Source: Corynebacterium stercoris
GTDB lineage: Bacteria > Actinomycetota > Actinomycetes > Mycobacteriales > Mycobacteriaceae
Direction: 5' to 3'
DNA: 64,000 bases
NCBI RefSeq assembly: GCF_024160105.1
Contig: NZ_JAMFTQ010000008.1
Coordinates: forward strand, 1 to 64,000
Shown here: piece after piece, positions 25,933-35,738 of the stretch
Numbering within the stretch: the stretch's first letter is position 1
Layout of the letters: each line of letters begins with the position of its first letter
Translations under genes and position numbers: made by a program
Notes under the pieces: model-generated
What the model was told of the DNA's origin: nothing
Databases searched by the model: none
Seen by the model: only the letters and a program-made list of their open reading frames with translations

Positions 25933-27201
25933 ATGCGCGTCGCCATGATCTCCATGCACACCTCCCCGCTCGAGCAGCCGGGGACTGGTGATGCGGGCGG
26001 GATGAACGTCTACGTCGCCAATACCGCAACACAGCTCGCGCGGCTTGGCGTCGCGGTGGACGTGTTCACCCGCGCCACGCACCCTAGCCAGGGCGAAATT
26101 GTGGAGGTTGCACCCGGCTACCGCGTGATCAACGTCGTGGCGGGGCCGTATGAGGGCCTGGAGAAGGAGGATCTGCCGACGCAACTGACTGCGTTCGCGG
26201 GCGGGATCGTGCACTTCGTCCGCGAGCAGTCCGACGCGGGGCTGAAGTACGGCATCATCCATTCCCACTACTGGCTGTCGGGCCAGGTGGGGTGGCTGCT
26301 CGCCGATCTGGTGGGTGTGCCGCTGGTGCACACCGGCCACACGTGGGCCGCTGTGAAGAACGCCTACGGCACCGACTCGTCCGAGGGCGAGGCCCGCCGC
26401 ATCTGCGAGCAGCAGCTCGTGGACAACGCCGACACGCTCGTGGTGAATACCCCCGACGAGACCGTCGAGCTCGCACGGTTCTACGACGTCGACGCGGAGA
26501 AAATCGCCGTCGTCAGTCCAGGCGCGGACACGGAGCTGTTCACCCCGGGCACGGACCGCAACACCGAGAAGGCCCGCCGCGAGCTGGGCGTGCCGGTGCA
26601 CTCCAAGGTCATCGCGTTTGTGGGCCGGCTGCAGGATTTCAAGGGCCCGCAGGTGCTACTTCGCGCGGTGGGGGAGCTCACCCGCCGCGGCGTGGACGGC
26701 CCCCTGCGCGTTCTGGTGTGCGGCGGAGCGTCGGGCGCCGGCTCAAGCGTGGAGCACTACCGCGACATCGCCCGCGAGGAGGGCATCGGCGGCATCGTGC
26801 GCTTCCTCGGGCCGCGCCCGCCGCAGGAGCTGGTGCGCATCTACCAGGCCGCGGACATCGTGGCCGTGCCCAGCTACAACGAGAGCTTCGGGCTGGTGGC
26901 CATTGAGGCGCAGGCCGCCGGCACGCCCGTGGCGGCCGCGCGCGTGGGCGGCCTGCCCATCGCGGTGGCCGACGGCGAAACGGGAGTGCTCGTTGACGGC
27001 CACGACACGCGCACCTGGGCCGACGCGCTGGAGCGCCTGCTTACCGACGACTCCTTGCGCCTCTCCATGTCCCACGCCGCCGTCGCGCACGCCAGCACCT
27101 TCAGCTGGGCGGCCTCCGCGCGGAAACTCCGCGACGTCTACGAGGCCGCCCTCGACGGGTTCGTGCCCGGCGCGGGCACCCGCCGCCCGGGCGGGGTTTA
27201 G
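25933..27201 (+). CDS. mshA: D-inositol-3-phosphate glycosyltransferase
   Basis: The first committed enzyme of mycothiol synthesis: it transfers GlcNAc from UDP-GlcNAc to 1L-myo-inositol-1-phosphate. The 422-residue GT4-family, GT-B fold protein has the N-terminal [10 protein letters not shown] loop, the inositol-phosphate and UDP-sugar site residues in [11 protein letters not shown] and HTGHTWA, and the C-terminal nucleotide-sugar motif [17 protein letters not shown]. The ATG at 25933 is used because conserved sequence ([13 protein letters not shown]) begins there; TAGCAT ends 8 bases upstream. Its stop codon overlaps that of the convergent protease gene in TTAG. Confidence 0.95.
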   Translation: MRVAMISMHTSPLEQPGTGDAGGMNVYVANTATQLARLGVAVDVFTRATHPSQGEIVEVAPGYRVINVVAGPYEGLEKEDLPTQLTAFAGGIVHFVREQSDAGLKYGIIHSHYWLSGQVGWLLADLVGVPLVHTGHTWAAVKNAYGTDSSEGEARRICEQQLVDNADTLVVNTPDETVELARFYDVDAEKIAVVSPGADTELFTPGTDRNTEKARRELGVPVHSKVIAFVGRLQDFKGPQVLLRAVGELTRRGVDGPLRVLVCGGASGAGSSVEHYRDIAREEGIGGIVRFLGPRPPQELVRIYQAADIVAVPSYNESFGLVAIEAQAAGTPVAAARVGGLPIAVADGETGVLVDGHDTRTWADALERLLTDDSLRLSMSHAAVAHASTFSWAASARKLRDVYEAALDGFVPGAGTRRPGGV

Positions 27202-28355
27202 AGCAGCTTGCCCAGCTCGAAGGCGAGGGTGTTGCCGCCCCAGTAGGCGATCTCGGAGGCGTGCTGCTGCAGCAGCTCCTTGGCCTCGGCCGGGTTCACC
27301 TGGCCGCGCAGCGCCTGCTCGCCGAGGCGGACCGCGTCCTGCTGCGCAGCCGCAGTGGCCTTGTCCAGCTCAGCACGCGGGTTGGGCAGCTCGTAGCCCG
27401 GGTTCGCGGCGAAGAACTCTTCGTCGTTCTTCGCAAACTCCACCGCGTTCGGCACGAAATCCTCCGGCGCGGCGGTGGACTGGGTGACGGTGAAGTACTC
27501 GTTGACGTAGCCGTCCGGCGCGCCGGTGACATCCTCGATGATGCGGTCCACTGGCTGGGCCTTGCCCAGGGAGTGGCCGAACGCCTTCAGCGTGATCGAG
27601 GAGACGCCGAGGATCGCGCCGTCGCGCGGGTCGTAGTTCACGCCGCCGGAATCGCCCGGGGTGTAGTCGAGGCCGTAGCTGTACACGCCGTCACGGGTGC
27701 GTGCGAGCTGGGTGCCGCAGGTCCGTCCCGTGGTGCGGCCGTCCTTGCAGATGGGCTGGCCGAAGTTATCGATGGAGAACTCGCCCGGCGCCAGCGTGCG
27801 GAAATCGCGCACCGTGGTCAGCGCCACCGGCTCGCCCTTGGCTCCGCCGCGCACGTCCTGCGACTGGGTCAGTTTGGTGTCCACCACGCCGTTGTCGATG
27901 TGGACCACACCCCAGTCGTTCGTCCACACCGCCGAGTGCGGGTTGGAGAAGTCGTGCGCGCCGGGCAGCATCTGGGTGTGGGCGCCGGCCTCGCCGATCT
28001 TCACGTACTCGCCGTTGCGGGTGGCGTAGACCTCTTTCGCCAGCGGCTGCGTCCCCGGGACGGCGTTGACGCAGTGGGACACGGTGAGCATCACGCGCTG
28101 CTCGCCATTCGCGGTGCGCAGCATGCCGGTCGGGCCCTGCGAGCACGGGTACACAAAGTTGCTGCGCGGGACGTTGATTGTCTTGCCGGTGATATCCGTG
28201 AGGGTGGCCGGCGGGTTGGCGGGGAACATGCGCATCGGGCCGCCTGGTGCGGCCAGGGCTGGCTCGGCGGACGCGGCAGGAGCATTGACGACGGGGGAGA
28301 TAACAGCTGCGGTAGCGGCGATGAGCGCCGCGGTGCGGGCGAAACGAGTGTGCAT
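27198..28355 (-). CDS. Secreted trypsin-like serine protease
   Basis: A 385-residue exported protein with a signal peptide (about 1-30, cleavage after AASA). The chymotrypsin-fold triad can be traced as His94 in LTVSHC, Asp147 in TNDWGVV and Ser236 in [10 protein letters not shown]-terminal extension of about 110 residues beyond the protease core is helical and ends [18 protein letters not shown]. The substrate is unknown. TAGGCT ends 7 bases before the ATG, consistent with leaderless expression. The gene is divergent from gpmA and convergent with mshA. Confidence 0.85.
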   Translation of the reverse strand: MHTRFARTAALIAATAAVISPVVNAPAASAEPALAAPGGPMRMFPANPPATLTDITGKTINVPRSNFVYPCSQGPTGMLRTANGEQRVMLTVSHCVNAVPGTQPLAKEVYATRNGEYVKIGEAGAHTQMLPGAHDFSNPHSAVWTNDWGVVHIDNGVVDTKLTQSQDVRGGAKGEPVALTTVRDFRTLAPGEFSIDNFGQPICKDGRTTGRTCGTQLARTRDGVYSYGLDYTPGDSGGVNYDPRDGAILGVSSITLKAFGHSLGKAQPVDRIIEDVTGAPDGYVNEYFTVTQSTAAPEDFVPNAVEFAKNDEEFFAANPGYELPNPRAELDKATAAAQQDAVRLGEQALRGQVNPAEAKELLQQHASEIAYWGGNTLAFELGKLL

Positions 28356-28435
28356 GCGGGAAAGCCTAGCGAGTGGTGCTGGGAAGCGTCGGAAAGCGAA
28401 TGCCCACCTGCTGATTTCGTGGCATGCTTGGAGGT

Positions 28436-29182
28436 ATGGGTAACGGAAAACTGATCCTGGTCCGTCACGGACAGAGCAATTGGAACAAGTCCAACCAGTT
28501 CACCGGCTGGGTCGATGTGGACCTGACCGAGCAGGGTGAGCAGGAGGCCGTCAACGCCGGCAAGCTCATGGTGGAGAAGGATGTCCTGCCGGACATCGTG
28601 TTCACCTCGCTGCTGCGCCGCGCCATCCGCACCGCCAACATCGCGCTGAACGCAGCCGACCGCCACTGGATCCCGGTGGAGCGCAACTGGCGCCTCAACG
28701 AGCGCCACTACGGCAAACTGCAGGGCTTGAACAAGGCTGAGATCCGCGAGGAGTTCGGCGAGGAGCAGTTCATGGAGTGGCGCCGCTCCTACGACACCCC
28801 GCCGCCGGAGATCGACCTGGACAACGAATACGCCCAGACCGATGACCCGCGCTACGCCTTCCTGCCCGAGGTGCCGCGCACCGAGTGCCTGAAGGACGTC
28901 GTCGAGCGTTTCCTGCCGTACTACATCGACAGCATTCTGCCGGAGGTGCTCGCCGGCAAGAACGTCATGGTGGCGGCGCACGGCAACTCCCTGCGCGCGC
29001 TGGTGAAGTACCTGGACAACATCTCCGACGAGGACATTGCCGGCCTGAACATCCCGACCGGCATGCCGCTGGTGTACGAGTTCGACGAGCACGGCAAGGT
29101 GCTCAACCCGGGCGGCACCTACCTCGACCCGGAGGCTGCGGAGGCTGGCGCCGCCGCAGTGGCGAACCAGGGCCAGAAGTAG
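28436..29182 (+). CDS. gpmA: 2,3-bisphosphoglycerate-dependent phosphoglycerate mutase
   Basis: Interconverts 3- and 2-phosphoglycerate in glycolysis. The 248-residue histidine-phosphatase-fold enzyme has the phospho-accepting His11 in [20 protein letters not shown], the conserved [12 protein letters not shown] motif and the second catalytic His in [12 protein letters not shown]. The ATG at 28436 is favoured over an in-frame ATG at 28424 because homologues start MxNGKLIL. GGAGG lies only one base upstream, too close for a standard site, while CATGCT 7 bases upstream fits a weak leaderless -10. It is followed by senX3 after 16 bases. Confidence 0.95.
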   Translation: MGNGKLILVRHGQSNWNKSNQFTGWVDVDLTEQGEQEAVNAGKLMVEKDVLPDIVFTSLLRRAIRTANIALNAADRHWIPVERNWRLNERHYGKLQGLNKAEIREEFGEEQFMEWRRSYDTPPPEIDLDNEYAQTDDPRYAFLPEVPRTECLKDVVERFLPYYIDSILPEVLAGKNVMVAAHGNSLRALVKYLDNISDEDIAGLNIPTGMPLVYEFDEHGKVLNPGGTYLDPEAAEAGAAAVANQGQK

Positions 29183-29198
29183 GCGGCACGGGTAGCGC

Positions 29199-30380
29199 GT
29201 GACGCCGTACTTCGCCTTTGCCCTCGGTGTCGCGCTGACCGCGCTCGCCTACCCGCTGGTTCGGCGGTTCAACCGGTGGCGGGACCGCAACCGGGAGCAC
29301 GACGGGGCCGAAGAAAGCCGGGTGAGCACCGTCAGCCAGCTGCTGCACCTGGCGGTGCAGGGCTCGCCCACCGGCATCGCGGTGATGGACCGCTCCGGGC
29401 GGGTGCTCATGTCTAACCCGCGGGCGCACGACATGTCGATCGTGCACGACCGCACCATCAACCCCGAGGTGTGGGACACCGCGCTGGTCGCGTTCGAGGA
29501 TTTGGAATCCCACACCATCGACTTGGATCTGCCCCGCCGCGCCACCGGCAGCCGCATCCGCAACGTGAGTGTGGTGGTCAAGCCGCTGGCGCTCACGCAC
29601 AACTCCTACGTGATCGCGTACGCCAGCGACGAGTCCGAGAATGTGCGCATGGAGGCCGCGCGCCGCGACTTCGTCGCCAACGTCTCCCACGAGCTGAAGA
29701 CCCCCGTCGGTGGCATCTCGCTGCTCGCGGAGGCGCTGATGGAGGACCCGGACGACCCGGAGCTGGTGGGCTACTTCGGCGAGAAGCTGGTCAAGGAATC
29801 GCACCGCATGGGCGAGATGATCACCGACCTGATCAGCCTCTCCAAGCTCCAGGGAGCCGAGGCCCTGCCGGAGATGTCGCCGGTGCGTATCGACGACGTG
29901 ATCGACGACGCGATCGCACGCAACCAAGTCACCGCCGACAACCGCGAGATTTCCCTCACGCGCGGCGCCCCGACCGGGCTCGAGGTGATGGGGGACCAGT
30001 CGCTGCTCACCGCGGCGGTGGCGAACCTGGTGAGCAACGCGATCAACTATTCCCCGAACGGCCAGCCCGTGAGTATCACCCAGAAGGTGGTGCGCGACTC
30101 GGTGTTGCTGGTCCGCGTCACCGACCGCGGCATCGGCATCGCCCCGGAGGACCAGAAGCGCGTATTCGAGCGCTTCTACCGCGTGGACAAGGCGCGCTCC
30201 CGGTCGACGGGAGGCACCGGATTGGGCCTGGCTATTGTCAAGCACGTGGTGGCCAACCACGGCGGTAATATCAAACTATGGTCTCGGCCCGGCACCGGGT
30301 CGACGTTCACCATCGAGCTGCCGATCTACCGGTCCGCGGCGGACACTGTCGAAGCCGCGGCTGCTGCGCAGGAAGGATAA
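29199..30380 (+). CDS. senX3: Two-component sensor histidine kinase SenX3
   Basis: A 393-residue membrane-associated kinase that responds to phosphate limitation in mycobacteria. One N-terminal hydrophobic segment (about 3-22) is followed by a PAS-like domain (about 45-140), the HisKA domain with phospho-acceptor His164 in FVANVSHELKTP, and an HATPase domain with N, G1, F and G2 boxes (NLVSNAINY, DRGIGI, FERFYR and GGTGLGLAIVKHV). It starts with GTG and lies six bases from regX3, forming the classic senX3-regX3 operon downstream of gpmA. Confidence 0.92.
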   Translation: MTPYFAFALGVALTALAYPLVRRFNRWRDRNREHDGAEESRVSTVSQLLHLAVQGSPTGIAVMDRSGRVLMSNPRAHDMSIVHDRTINPEVWDTALVAFEDLESHTIDLDLPRRATGSRIRNVSVVVKPLALTHNSYVIAYASDESENVRMEAARRDFVANVSHELKTPVGGISLLAEALMEDPDDPELVGYFGEKLVKESHRMGEMITDLISLSKLQGAEALPEMSPVRIDDVIDDAIARNQVTADNREISLTRGAPTGLEVMGDQSLLTAAVANLVSNAINYSPNGQPVSITQKVVRDSVLLVRVTDRGIGIAPEDQKRVFERFYRVDKARSRSTGGTGLGLAIVKHVVANHGGNIKLWSRPGTGSTFTIELPIYRSAADTVEAAAAAQEG

Positions 30381-30386
30381 GTACGG

Positions 30387-31076
30387 ATGACGACAATTCT
30401 TATCGTTGAAGACGAAGAATCGCTTGCCGAGCCGCTGGCGTACTTGCTGCGTAAAGAGGGGTTTGAGACGCTCATCGCCCCAGACGGCCCGAACGCGTTG
30501 GAGCAGTTCGCCGGAGAAACCGTCGACCTCGTCCTGCTCGATCTGATGCTGCCGGGCATGAGCGGCACCGACGTGTGCCGCAAGCTGCGCGCCGAGTCCG
30601 ACGTGCCCATCATCATGGTCACGGCCCGCGACAGCGAGATTGACAAGGTTGTGGGCCTGGAGCTGGGTGCCGACGATTACGTGACCAAGCCCTACTCCAC
30701 CCGCGAGTTGGTGGCCCGCATCCGCGCCGTGCTGCGCCGCGGCCCCGAGGTGGAGGATGTCGAGGACTTCGACGACCAGATCCTCGAGGGCGGCCGCGTC
30801 AAGATGGACGTGGAGCGCCACACCGTGCTTGTCGACGGGCAGCCGGTGGCCATGCCGCTCAAGGAGTTCGACCTCCTCGAGTACCTGATGCGCAACGCCG
30901 GTCGCGTGCTCACCCGCGGCCAGCTCATCGACCGCATCTGGGGTGCCGATTACGTCGGCGACACGAAGACGCTGGACGTGCACGTCAAGCGCCTGCGCAC
31001 CAAGATCGAGAAGGAGCCCTCCCGCCCCCGCCAGCTGGTGACGGTGCGCGGTTTGGGCTACAAGTTCGAGGCGTAA
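30387..31076 (+). CDS. regX3: Two-component response regulator RegX3
   Basis: A 229-residue OmpR/PhoB-family regulator. The receiver domain has acidic Asp9/Glu10, phospho-acceptor Asp52 in LLDLMLPG and the conserved Lys in VTKPYS. The C-terminal winged helix (about 130-229) ends [11 protein letters not shown]. It is the partner of the upstream SenX3 kinase and is expected to control phosphate-responsive genes. The 3' end overlaps the convergent Cys-rich protein gene by 19 bases, with no terminator between them. Confidence 0.94.
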   Translation: MTTILIVEDEESLAEPLAYLLRKEGFETLIAPDGPNALEQFAGETVDLVLLDLMLPGMSGTDVCRKLRAESDVPIIMVTARDSEIDKVVGLELGADDYVTKPYSTRELVARIRAVLRRGPEVEDVEDFDDQILEGGRVKMDVERHTVLVDGQPVAMPLKEFDLLEYLMRNAGRVLTRGQLIDRIWGADYVGDTKTLDVHVKRLRTKIEKEPSRPRQLVTVRGLGYKFEA

Positions 31077-31945
31077 GCAGCCGGGTGGGTGGCTTTCACC
31101 TCCGCTGGCAGGGCCGCCCGCGCGTCGCAGTGCTTCGCCAGCACATCGTAAGGCTTATCGCCGATTAGGGCGATGAGCTCGTTTTTCATTGACTTGTAGA
31201 CGGGTTGGATGCTGCCGTCGGCACGCGGTGCGTGGCAGGAGGGATCCGCGGTGCACCACCAGTCGAAGTCTTCGCCTCCGCCGCCCCACTGCCGACGGTC
31301 GTATTCTCCGATCGTCGTGCGGAGAATTTCCTGACCGTCGGAACGCTCCTGCCATTCGTCTTCGCGCGAGAACGGCACCTGCCAGCACACCTCGGGCTTC
31401 GAGCCGACGAGCGGAGCACCCGAATCCATCGCCCACTGGTGCAGCGCGCACCCCGGGCCAGTCTCGGCGCCCTCGCGGTTGGCGAAGATGCACGCGCCGT
31501 CGACCACCAGGGTTTTCAGATTCGGCTCGTCTTCGTCGTCGAACTCCAGCCACGGCTCGAGGATCACTGGATCGGCGTTGGCGATGTAGGAATCCACGTC
31601 GTCGGGGCGCAGCTGCCAGTAGCGTGCGGGCATCTCGGCGACGGCGTTATAGAGGTCGTCCCGGTCCGTCTCGTCGGACAGGTATGCCCCGTGGATGCAG
31701 CAGCCCACGACGGGCAGGGACGCGTCGATGCCGTGGCACTGCGGGGTGCCGAAACGGCAGGACCATGTCGACTCCGCCCAGGTGAGGTCGATGGAGAAGT
31801 AGTGGTGGGGGTCCTCCGGGTGCACGAACTCGAACCACTCGCGCGGGAAATCCGGGGTGGTCTCTCGCCCCGCGAGGATTGACTTTCCCGCAGGAGACTC
31901 TGCGGGAAATCCAAGGAAAACCGGTTTCGGGGCAGGTGAATTCAC
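31058..31945 (-). CDS. Conserved Cys-rich protein of unknown function
   Basis: A 295-residue soluble protein with many conserved-looking Cys and His residues, including [17 protein letters not shown] near the N-terminal third and [12 protein letters not shown] near the C-terminus. The pattern suggests metal binding and resembles actinobacterial proteins similar to the DUF3109/YkgJ cysteine-cluster group, but no firm assignment can be made. It starts with GTG; TACTGT on the minus strand ends 8 bases upstream, indicating leaderless expression. It is divergent from the ppx-like gene (33 bases apart) and overlaps regX3 at its 3' end. Confidence 0.7.
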   Translation of the reverse strand: MNSPAPKPVFLGFPAESPAGKSILAGRETTPDFPREWFEFVHPEDPHHYFSIDLTWAESTWSCRFGTPQCHGIDASLPVVGCCIHGAYLSDETDRDDLYNAVAEMPARYWQLRPDDVDSYIANADPVILEPWLEFDDEDEPNLKTLVVDGACIFANREGAETGPGCALHQWAMDSGAPLVGSKPEVCWQVPFSREDEWQERSDGQEILRTTIGEYDRRQWGGGGEDFDWWCTADPSCHAPRADGSIQPVYKSMKNELIALIGDKPYDVLAKHCDARAALPAEVKATHPAAYASNL

Positions 31946-31978
31946 ACTTTGGCACAGTAGACCCGTTACTCTGGCGGT

Positions 31979-32938
31979 GTGCGTTTAGGTGTATTGGATG
32001 TAGGCAGCAACACCGTCCACTTGGTGGCGGTGGATGCCAAAGCCGGTGGCCGCCCCACCCCGATGTCGGACTGGAAGCAGCCTCTGCGCCTCGTCGAGCT
32101 GTTGGACAAGGACGGCAACATCGAAGATAAGGGCGTCGACAAGCTCATCGACGCCGTTGAAGAGGCCGGCGACCTCGCCAACAACCTGAAGTGCGAGCAA
32201 TTCCTCGCCTTCGCCACCTCCGCGGTTCGCTCCGCGACGAACTCCGACGACGTGCTCAAGCGTGTGGAGAAGAAAACCGGCGTGCGTCTGCGCGTACTTA
32301 CCGGCGAAGAAGAGGCCAAGCTGACGTTCCTCGCGGCGCGCCGCTGGTACGGCTGGTCCGCCGGCCGCATCACCAACCTGGACATCGGCGGCGGCTCGCT
32401 CGAAATGTCCACCGGTACCGAGGAACTTCCGGATCTCGCCGTCTCGCTTGACCTCGGCGCAGGCCGCCTGACCCACGAGTGGTTCGACACCGACCCGCCG
32501 GAGCGCAAGAAAATCAACCTGCTGCGGGACTTCATCGACGCAGAGCTCGCCGGCCCCGCCGAGCAGTTCAAGGCGATCGGCGGCGACACTGCCCTGGCAG
32601 TGGGTACGTCGAAGACCTTCCGCTCTCTAGCCCGCCTGACCGGTGCGGCCCCGTCTTCCGCTGGCCCGTACGTGAAGCGCACCCTGACCGCGCCGGGTTT
32701 GCGCCAGCTGATCGCGTTCATCTCCCGCATGACCGCCGCCGACCGCGCGGAGCTCGAGGGCATCAACTCTGATCGCTCCCACCAGATTGTCGCCGGCGCT
32801 TTGGTCGCCGAAGCCGCGATGCGCGCCTTAAATATTGATAAATTGGAAATTTGTCCGTGGGCGCTGCGCGAAGGCGTAGTTCTGAAGTGGATCGACCAAG
32901 ACCACGGCCAGGGCGACAACAAAGGAGACGATGCCTGA
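31979..32938 (+). CDS. ppx: Exopolyphosphatase (Ppx/GppA family)
   Basis: A 319-residue Ppx/GppA phosphatase that hydrolyses terminal phosphates of polyphosphate, in the short two-domain form common in actinobacteria. The ASKHA-type N-terminus [14 protein letters not shown], the [12 protein letters not shown] helix, [13 protein letters not shown] and the second glycine-rich loop [10 protein letters not shown] are present. The GTG at 31979 lies exactly where transcription should start from TACTCT (31967-31972), a clear leaderless arrangement. Its stop shares bases with the next gene's ATG (TGATG). Its placement near senX3-regX3 fits phosphate metabolism. Confidence 0.9.
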   Translation: MRLGVLDVGSNTVHLVAVDAKAGGRPTPMSDWKQPLRLVELLDKDGNIEDKGVDKLIDAVEEAGDLANNLKCEQFLAFATSAVRSATNSDDVLKRVEKKTGVRLRVLTGEEEAKLTFLAARRWYGWSAGRITNLDIGGGSLEMSTGTEELPDLAVSLDLGAGRLTHEWFDTDPPERKKINLLRDFIDAELAGPAEQFKAIGGDTALAVGTSKTFRSLARLTGAAPSSAGPYVKRTLTAPGLRQLIAFISRMTAADRAELEGINSDRSHQIVAGALVAEAAMRALNIDKLEICPWALREGVVLKWIDQDHGQGDNKGDDA

Positions 32939-33990
32939 TGGCTGAGAACAAGCAGCTCACCGTCGCGGAAATCCTGGCCAAGGCGCAGCAGGATAACCCG
33001 GAGGCGGGCAAGCGCCGCCGTCGCCGCCGCAGTCTCGAGGAGGGCGGTGTCTCCGTCGCCGAACTCACCGGCTCCCTCAAGAAGGTTGACGCCTGCCCCG
33101 TCGAGCCGAAGCACTCGAGCGTGCCCATCGACGGCCCCGAACCTGCCGCGCCGGTAAAGCCGGCTGCACCGGAAGCTGCGAAGCCGGCGTCGACGAGGAT
33201 CACTCCACCCAAACCGGCCGCGGCGAAGCCGGAAGCTGCGAAGCCGGCTGAGGCTAAGACCACTGCCACCAAACCCGCGGCCCCCAAGGCCGCCGAGACT
33301 CAGCCCGCTGTGGTGAAGGTCGAGGTTGAGAAACCCACCGTCGAAAAGCAGCCCGCCCCGAAGCCTTTCCCGAAGCCCGAGGCGAAGAAGCCTGCCGCCC
33401 CGAAAGCAGAGGCCGAGGACAAGACCGTCGTGATGAAGGCGGTCAAGGACCGCCCCGCGGATGCCGAGAAGCCGGCGGACACTGCGAAGCTCGCCGCGCC
33501 GACTCCCGCCGCGGCGAAGCCGACTGAGACCAAGCCGACCGCGACCAAACCGGCTCCGGCGAAGCAGGAGGAATCGTTCGACCCGTTCGCGGAGGATTTC
33601 GTCGAGGTCAAACCGGAGGGCACGTTCGAGCGCGACTTCGAGCGCGACCCGAAGGACGAGCCGGCTGCGGCAGAGCCTGTTGTCGTGCGCGAGCGCGAGA
33701 AACTGGACACGGTGCCGGCGGATGAGATCGAGATCGAGGAAGATTCGATCAACCCGATTGTGCTGGTACTGCTCGTGTTCCTCGGCGTGGTCGTGGGCAT
33801 CCTCGGATTCCTGCTGTTCCAGTGGGTGTGGGCGAACACCTCGGCAATCGTTGCCGCGATCATCGCGGCTGTCGTCGTCGCCGGCGTGGTGTTCGGCGTG
33901 CGCGCGATGCGCACGGGCCGCGACGGCCTCACGATGACGCTCGCAGGCCTCGCCGCAGCAGTCGCGGCGTTCGGTCCTGCGCTGCTCTAG
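32938..33990 (+). CDS. Ala/Pro/Lys-rich protein with C-terminal membrane helices
   Basis: A 350-residue protein in three parts. The basic N-terminus has an RRRRRRS run (about 25-33), the central region (about 60-220) is low-complexity Ala/Pro/Lys/Glu-rich with repeated KPAAPKA-like units, and two hydrophobic helices lie near the C-terminus (about 278-302 and 305-325). It is probably a membrane-anchored protein with a long disordered cytoplasmic segment. No catalytic motif is seen. The ATG overlaps the ppx stop, and the gene is followed by proC after about 56 bases. The function is unknown. Confidence 0.75.
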   Translation: MAENKQLTVAEILAKAQQDNPEAGKRRRRRRSLEEGGVSVAELTGSLKKVDACPVEPKHSSVPIDGPEPAAPVKPAAPEAAKPASTRITPPKPAAAKPEAAKPAEAKTTATKPAAPKAAETQPAVVKVEVEKPTVEKQPAPKPFPKPEAKKPAAPKAEAEDKTVVMKAVKDRPADAEKPADTAKLAAPTPAAAKPTETKPTATKPAPAKQEESFDPFAEDFVEVKPEGTFERDFERDPKDEPAAAEPVVVREREKLDTVPADEIEIEEDSINPIVLVLLVFLGVVVGILGFLLFQWVWANTSAIVAAIIAAVVVAGVVFGVRAMRTGRDGLTMTLAGLAAAVAAFGPALL

Positions 33991-34046
33991 GAGCTCAACG
34001 CACCGTCACTGCCCGTTTTTCGCCCCCGAGTCTTAGGCTTAAGGGC

Positions 34047-34859
34047 ATGGAGAAAATTGCAATCATCGGCGCCGGCAACATCGGCGAGGCGCTGATCGCG
34101 GCGTTGGTCGGTGCGGGCACGGATCCGCAGACTATCGTCGCCACGAACCGCTCCGCGGAGCGCTCCCAGCAGCTGGCGGACCGCTACGGCATCGAAACCG
34201 CCGAGGACAACCGCCAGGCCGCGACGGATGCGGACATGGTGGTGCTGTGCGTGAAGCCGGCGCAAGTGCCGGACTTGCTCGACGAGATCGGCGAGGTAAT
34301 CGCCGCGGCCGATGTGCACACAGTGATCGTCTCGATGGCAGCCGGCGTCACCCTCACCACAATGGAAGAGGTCGTGCCCGCGGCCGGCGCGCCGATCGTG
34401 CGCGTCATGGCGAACACCCCGATGCTGGTTGGCAAGGGCGTGCTCGCGGTCGCGTACGGACGCTACGTCGCGAACGATCAGCGCGAGGCCGTGCGCGAGG
34501 TGCTCGCCACGGCTGGGCACGTGGTCGAGGTAGAGGAATCCCAGCTCAGCGCGGTGACCGCCCTTTCAGGCTCCGGCCCGGCGTACTACTTCCTACTCAC
34601 TGAGGCGCTCATCGACGCCGGCGTGTCCCTCGGTCTGCCCCGCGATCTGGCGAGCGAGCTGGCCCGCGCCACGGCCGCGGGTGCCGGCGCGATGCTGGAG
34701 CAGAAGTCGGATCCGGTGGCGCTCCGGGCGGGGGTGTCTTCCCCGGCGGGTACGACGGTCGCGGCGATCCGGGAGCTCGAGGAGTCCGGGCTGCGGGGCG
34801 CCGTGTACCGGGCGACGGAGGCGTGCAGCAAGCGTGCCGACGAGCTCTCGCAACGCTAG
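34047..34859 (+). CDS. proC: Pyrroline-5-carboxylate reductase
   Basis: The last step of proline synthesis: NAD(P)H-dependent reduction of pyrroline-5-carboxylate. The 270-residue protein has the N-terminal Rossmann motif IIGAGNIGEAL, the VVLCVKPAQV strand, MANTPMLVGKG, and the C-terminal catalytic and dimer region SGSGPAYYF and SSPAGTTVAAIRELE. TAGGCT ends 7 bases before the ATG, so it is probably leaderless. It sits in the conserved ppx-proC-hemA neighbourhood. Confidence 0.95.
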   Translation: MEKIAIIGAGNIGEALIAALVGAGTDPQTIVATNRSAERSQQLADRYGIETAEDNRQAATDADMVVLCVKPAQVPDLLDEIGEVIAAADVHTVIVSMAAGVTLTTMEEVVPAAGAPIVRVMANTPMLVGKGVLAVAYGRYVANDQREAVREVLATAGHVVEVEESQLSAVTALSGSGPAYYFLLTEALIDAGVSLGLPRDLASELARATAAGAGAMLEQKSDPVALRAGVSSPAGTTVAAIRELEESGLRGAVYRATEACSKRADELSQR

Positions 34860-35032
34860 TCACATCCGATATCAGGAGAAAACACCAGCGAACTTTCAGC
34901 ACTTTGTAAAAACAATGCCACTTAAGTCGCGACTGGCCCACCATTCACGCTAGGCTTGTTCAAGCACGTGCGTGTCCGTCCTGTGGGAGGGGAAGCCTAC
35001 AGCGCGTTGACGTGCGAAAGGTTAAGTTAACA

Positions 35033-35224
35033 ATGGCCAATGATGAAAAGGGCAAGTTCCTTACAGTTGCGGAAGTCGCGGAGATCATGCGCGTTTCCAA
35101 GATGACCGTGTACAGGCTTGTGCACTCCGGCGAGCTGCCGGCAGTCCGTGTGGGCCGCTCGTTCCGCGTCAGCGAATCAGCAGTGGGCGAATACCTGGAG
35201 TCCTCCGTCTACGACGTTGGATAG
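35033..35224 (+). CDS. BldC-like small MerR-type HTH DNA-binding protein
   Basis: A 63-residue DNA-binding protein that is essentially one winged HTH of the MerR/excisionase type: FLTVAEVAEIMRVSKMTVYRLVHSGELPAVRVGRSFRVSESAVGEYL. This is the form of BldC-like actinobacterial regulators that bind direct repeats cooperatively. The ATG at 35033 is used, with GAAAGG upstream; an earlier in-frame start would add only seven residues. The 170-base upstream gap contains a TAGGCT -10 candidate (near 34952). A strong terminator follows. The regulon is unknown. Confidence 0.88.
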   Translation: MANDEKGKFLTVAEVAEIMRVSKMTVYRLVHSGELPAVRVGRSFRVSESAVGEYLESSVYDVG

Positions 35225-35259
35225 TTTCCGCCAGGAGCACGTGCAACGCAGCTGTAGCG

Positions 35260-35298
35260 CCGGCGCCGTCCCGTAACGGGGATGGCGCCGGACTTTTT
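35260..35298 (+). terminator. Intrinsic terminator of the BldC-like gene
   Basis: CCGGCGCCGTCCCG pairs with CGGGGATGGCGCCGG with few mismatches around a short loop and is followed by ACTTTTTTG. Confidence 0.88.
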
Positions 35299-35456
35299 TG
35301 TGCTCACTTCGGCGGGCTGTATGCTTTAGACCATTCTTGCTCGCGCGGCTTGGGCGAGTGTGCACCTCGGCCGAGCAATCGCGGTTCGGGTAACCGGCCG
35401 CCGCTTCACGCGCAGGCGAACAAGTACATGTACCTAGAGAGAAACGAGGCAACCCC
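35299..35456 (+). promoter_or_regulatory. Promoter and long leader of the bS22 gene
   Basis: TATGCT (35320-35325) is a -10 candidate, giving a leader of roughly 125 bases before the bS22 ATG. That is unusually long in a window dominated by leaderless or short-leader genes. GAGG near 35446 is the ribosome binding site. The leader contains GC-rich self-complementary segments, but no known RNA regulator was recognised. Confidence 0.45.
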
Positions 35457-35558
35457 ATGGGTTCTGTGATCAAGAAGCGCCGCAAGCGCATGTCCAAGAA
35501 GAAGCACCGCAAGATGCTCCGCCGCACTCGCGTGCAGCGTCGTAAGCTTGGCAAGTAA
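35457..35558 (+). CDS. Ribosomal protein bS22-like (33 residues)
   Basis: A tiny, extremely basic protein, [20 protein letters not shown] followed by [13 protein letters not shown], matching the AURKAIP1/COX24-domain proteins that are annotated as 30S ribosomal protein bS22 in actinobacteria. It binds the small ribosomal subunit in mycobacteria. Easily missed because of its length, it has a good ribosome binding site (GAGG) and its own terminator. It lies between the BldC-like gene and the old yellow enzyme gene. Confidence 0.93.
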   Translation: MGSVIKKRRKRMSKKKHRKMLRRTRVQRRKLGK

Positions 35559-35576
35559 GCCTCGCAGCACTCATTC

Positions 35577-35618
35577 AAGGTCCGTGCCGGTCACCCCGGC
35601 TGCGGGCCTTTTGTGTTT
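35577..35618 (+). terminator. Intrinsic terminator of the bS22 gene
   Basis: AAGGTCCGTGCCGG pairs with CCGGCTGCGGGCCTT with few mismatches across a short loop, followed by TTGTGTTTT. Confidence 0.8.
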
Positions 35619-35738
35619 TCGCAGGTTAGGGTGGGCAAAGAGCGGGGGAGGTTTCCGGGGTACGTCGCCATGCAAGACATTTGCCACTTAAAATAGATCG
35701 TAGGTAACTGTCCTCGACACCTCCGAAAGGACCCTCAC

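Noticed and set aside
35299..35456. A known riboswitch or 6C-type RNA in the bS22 leader
   Set aside because: No diagnostic C-rich double hairpin or other recognised consensus was found; only generic GC-rich pairing is visible.
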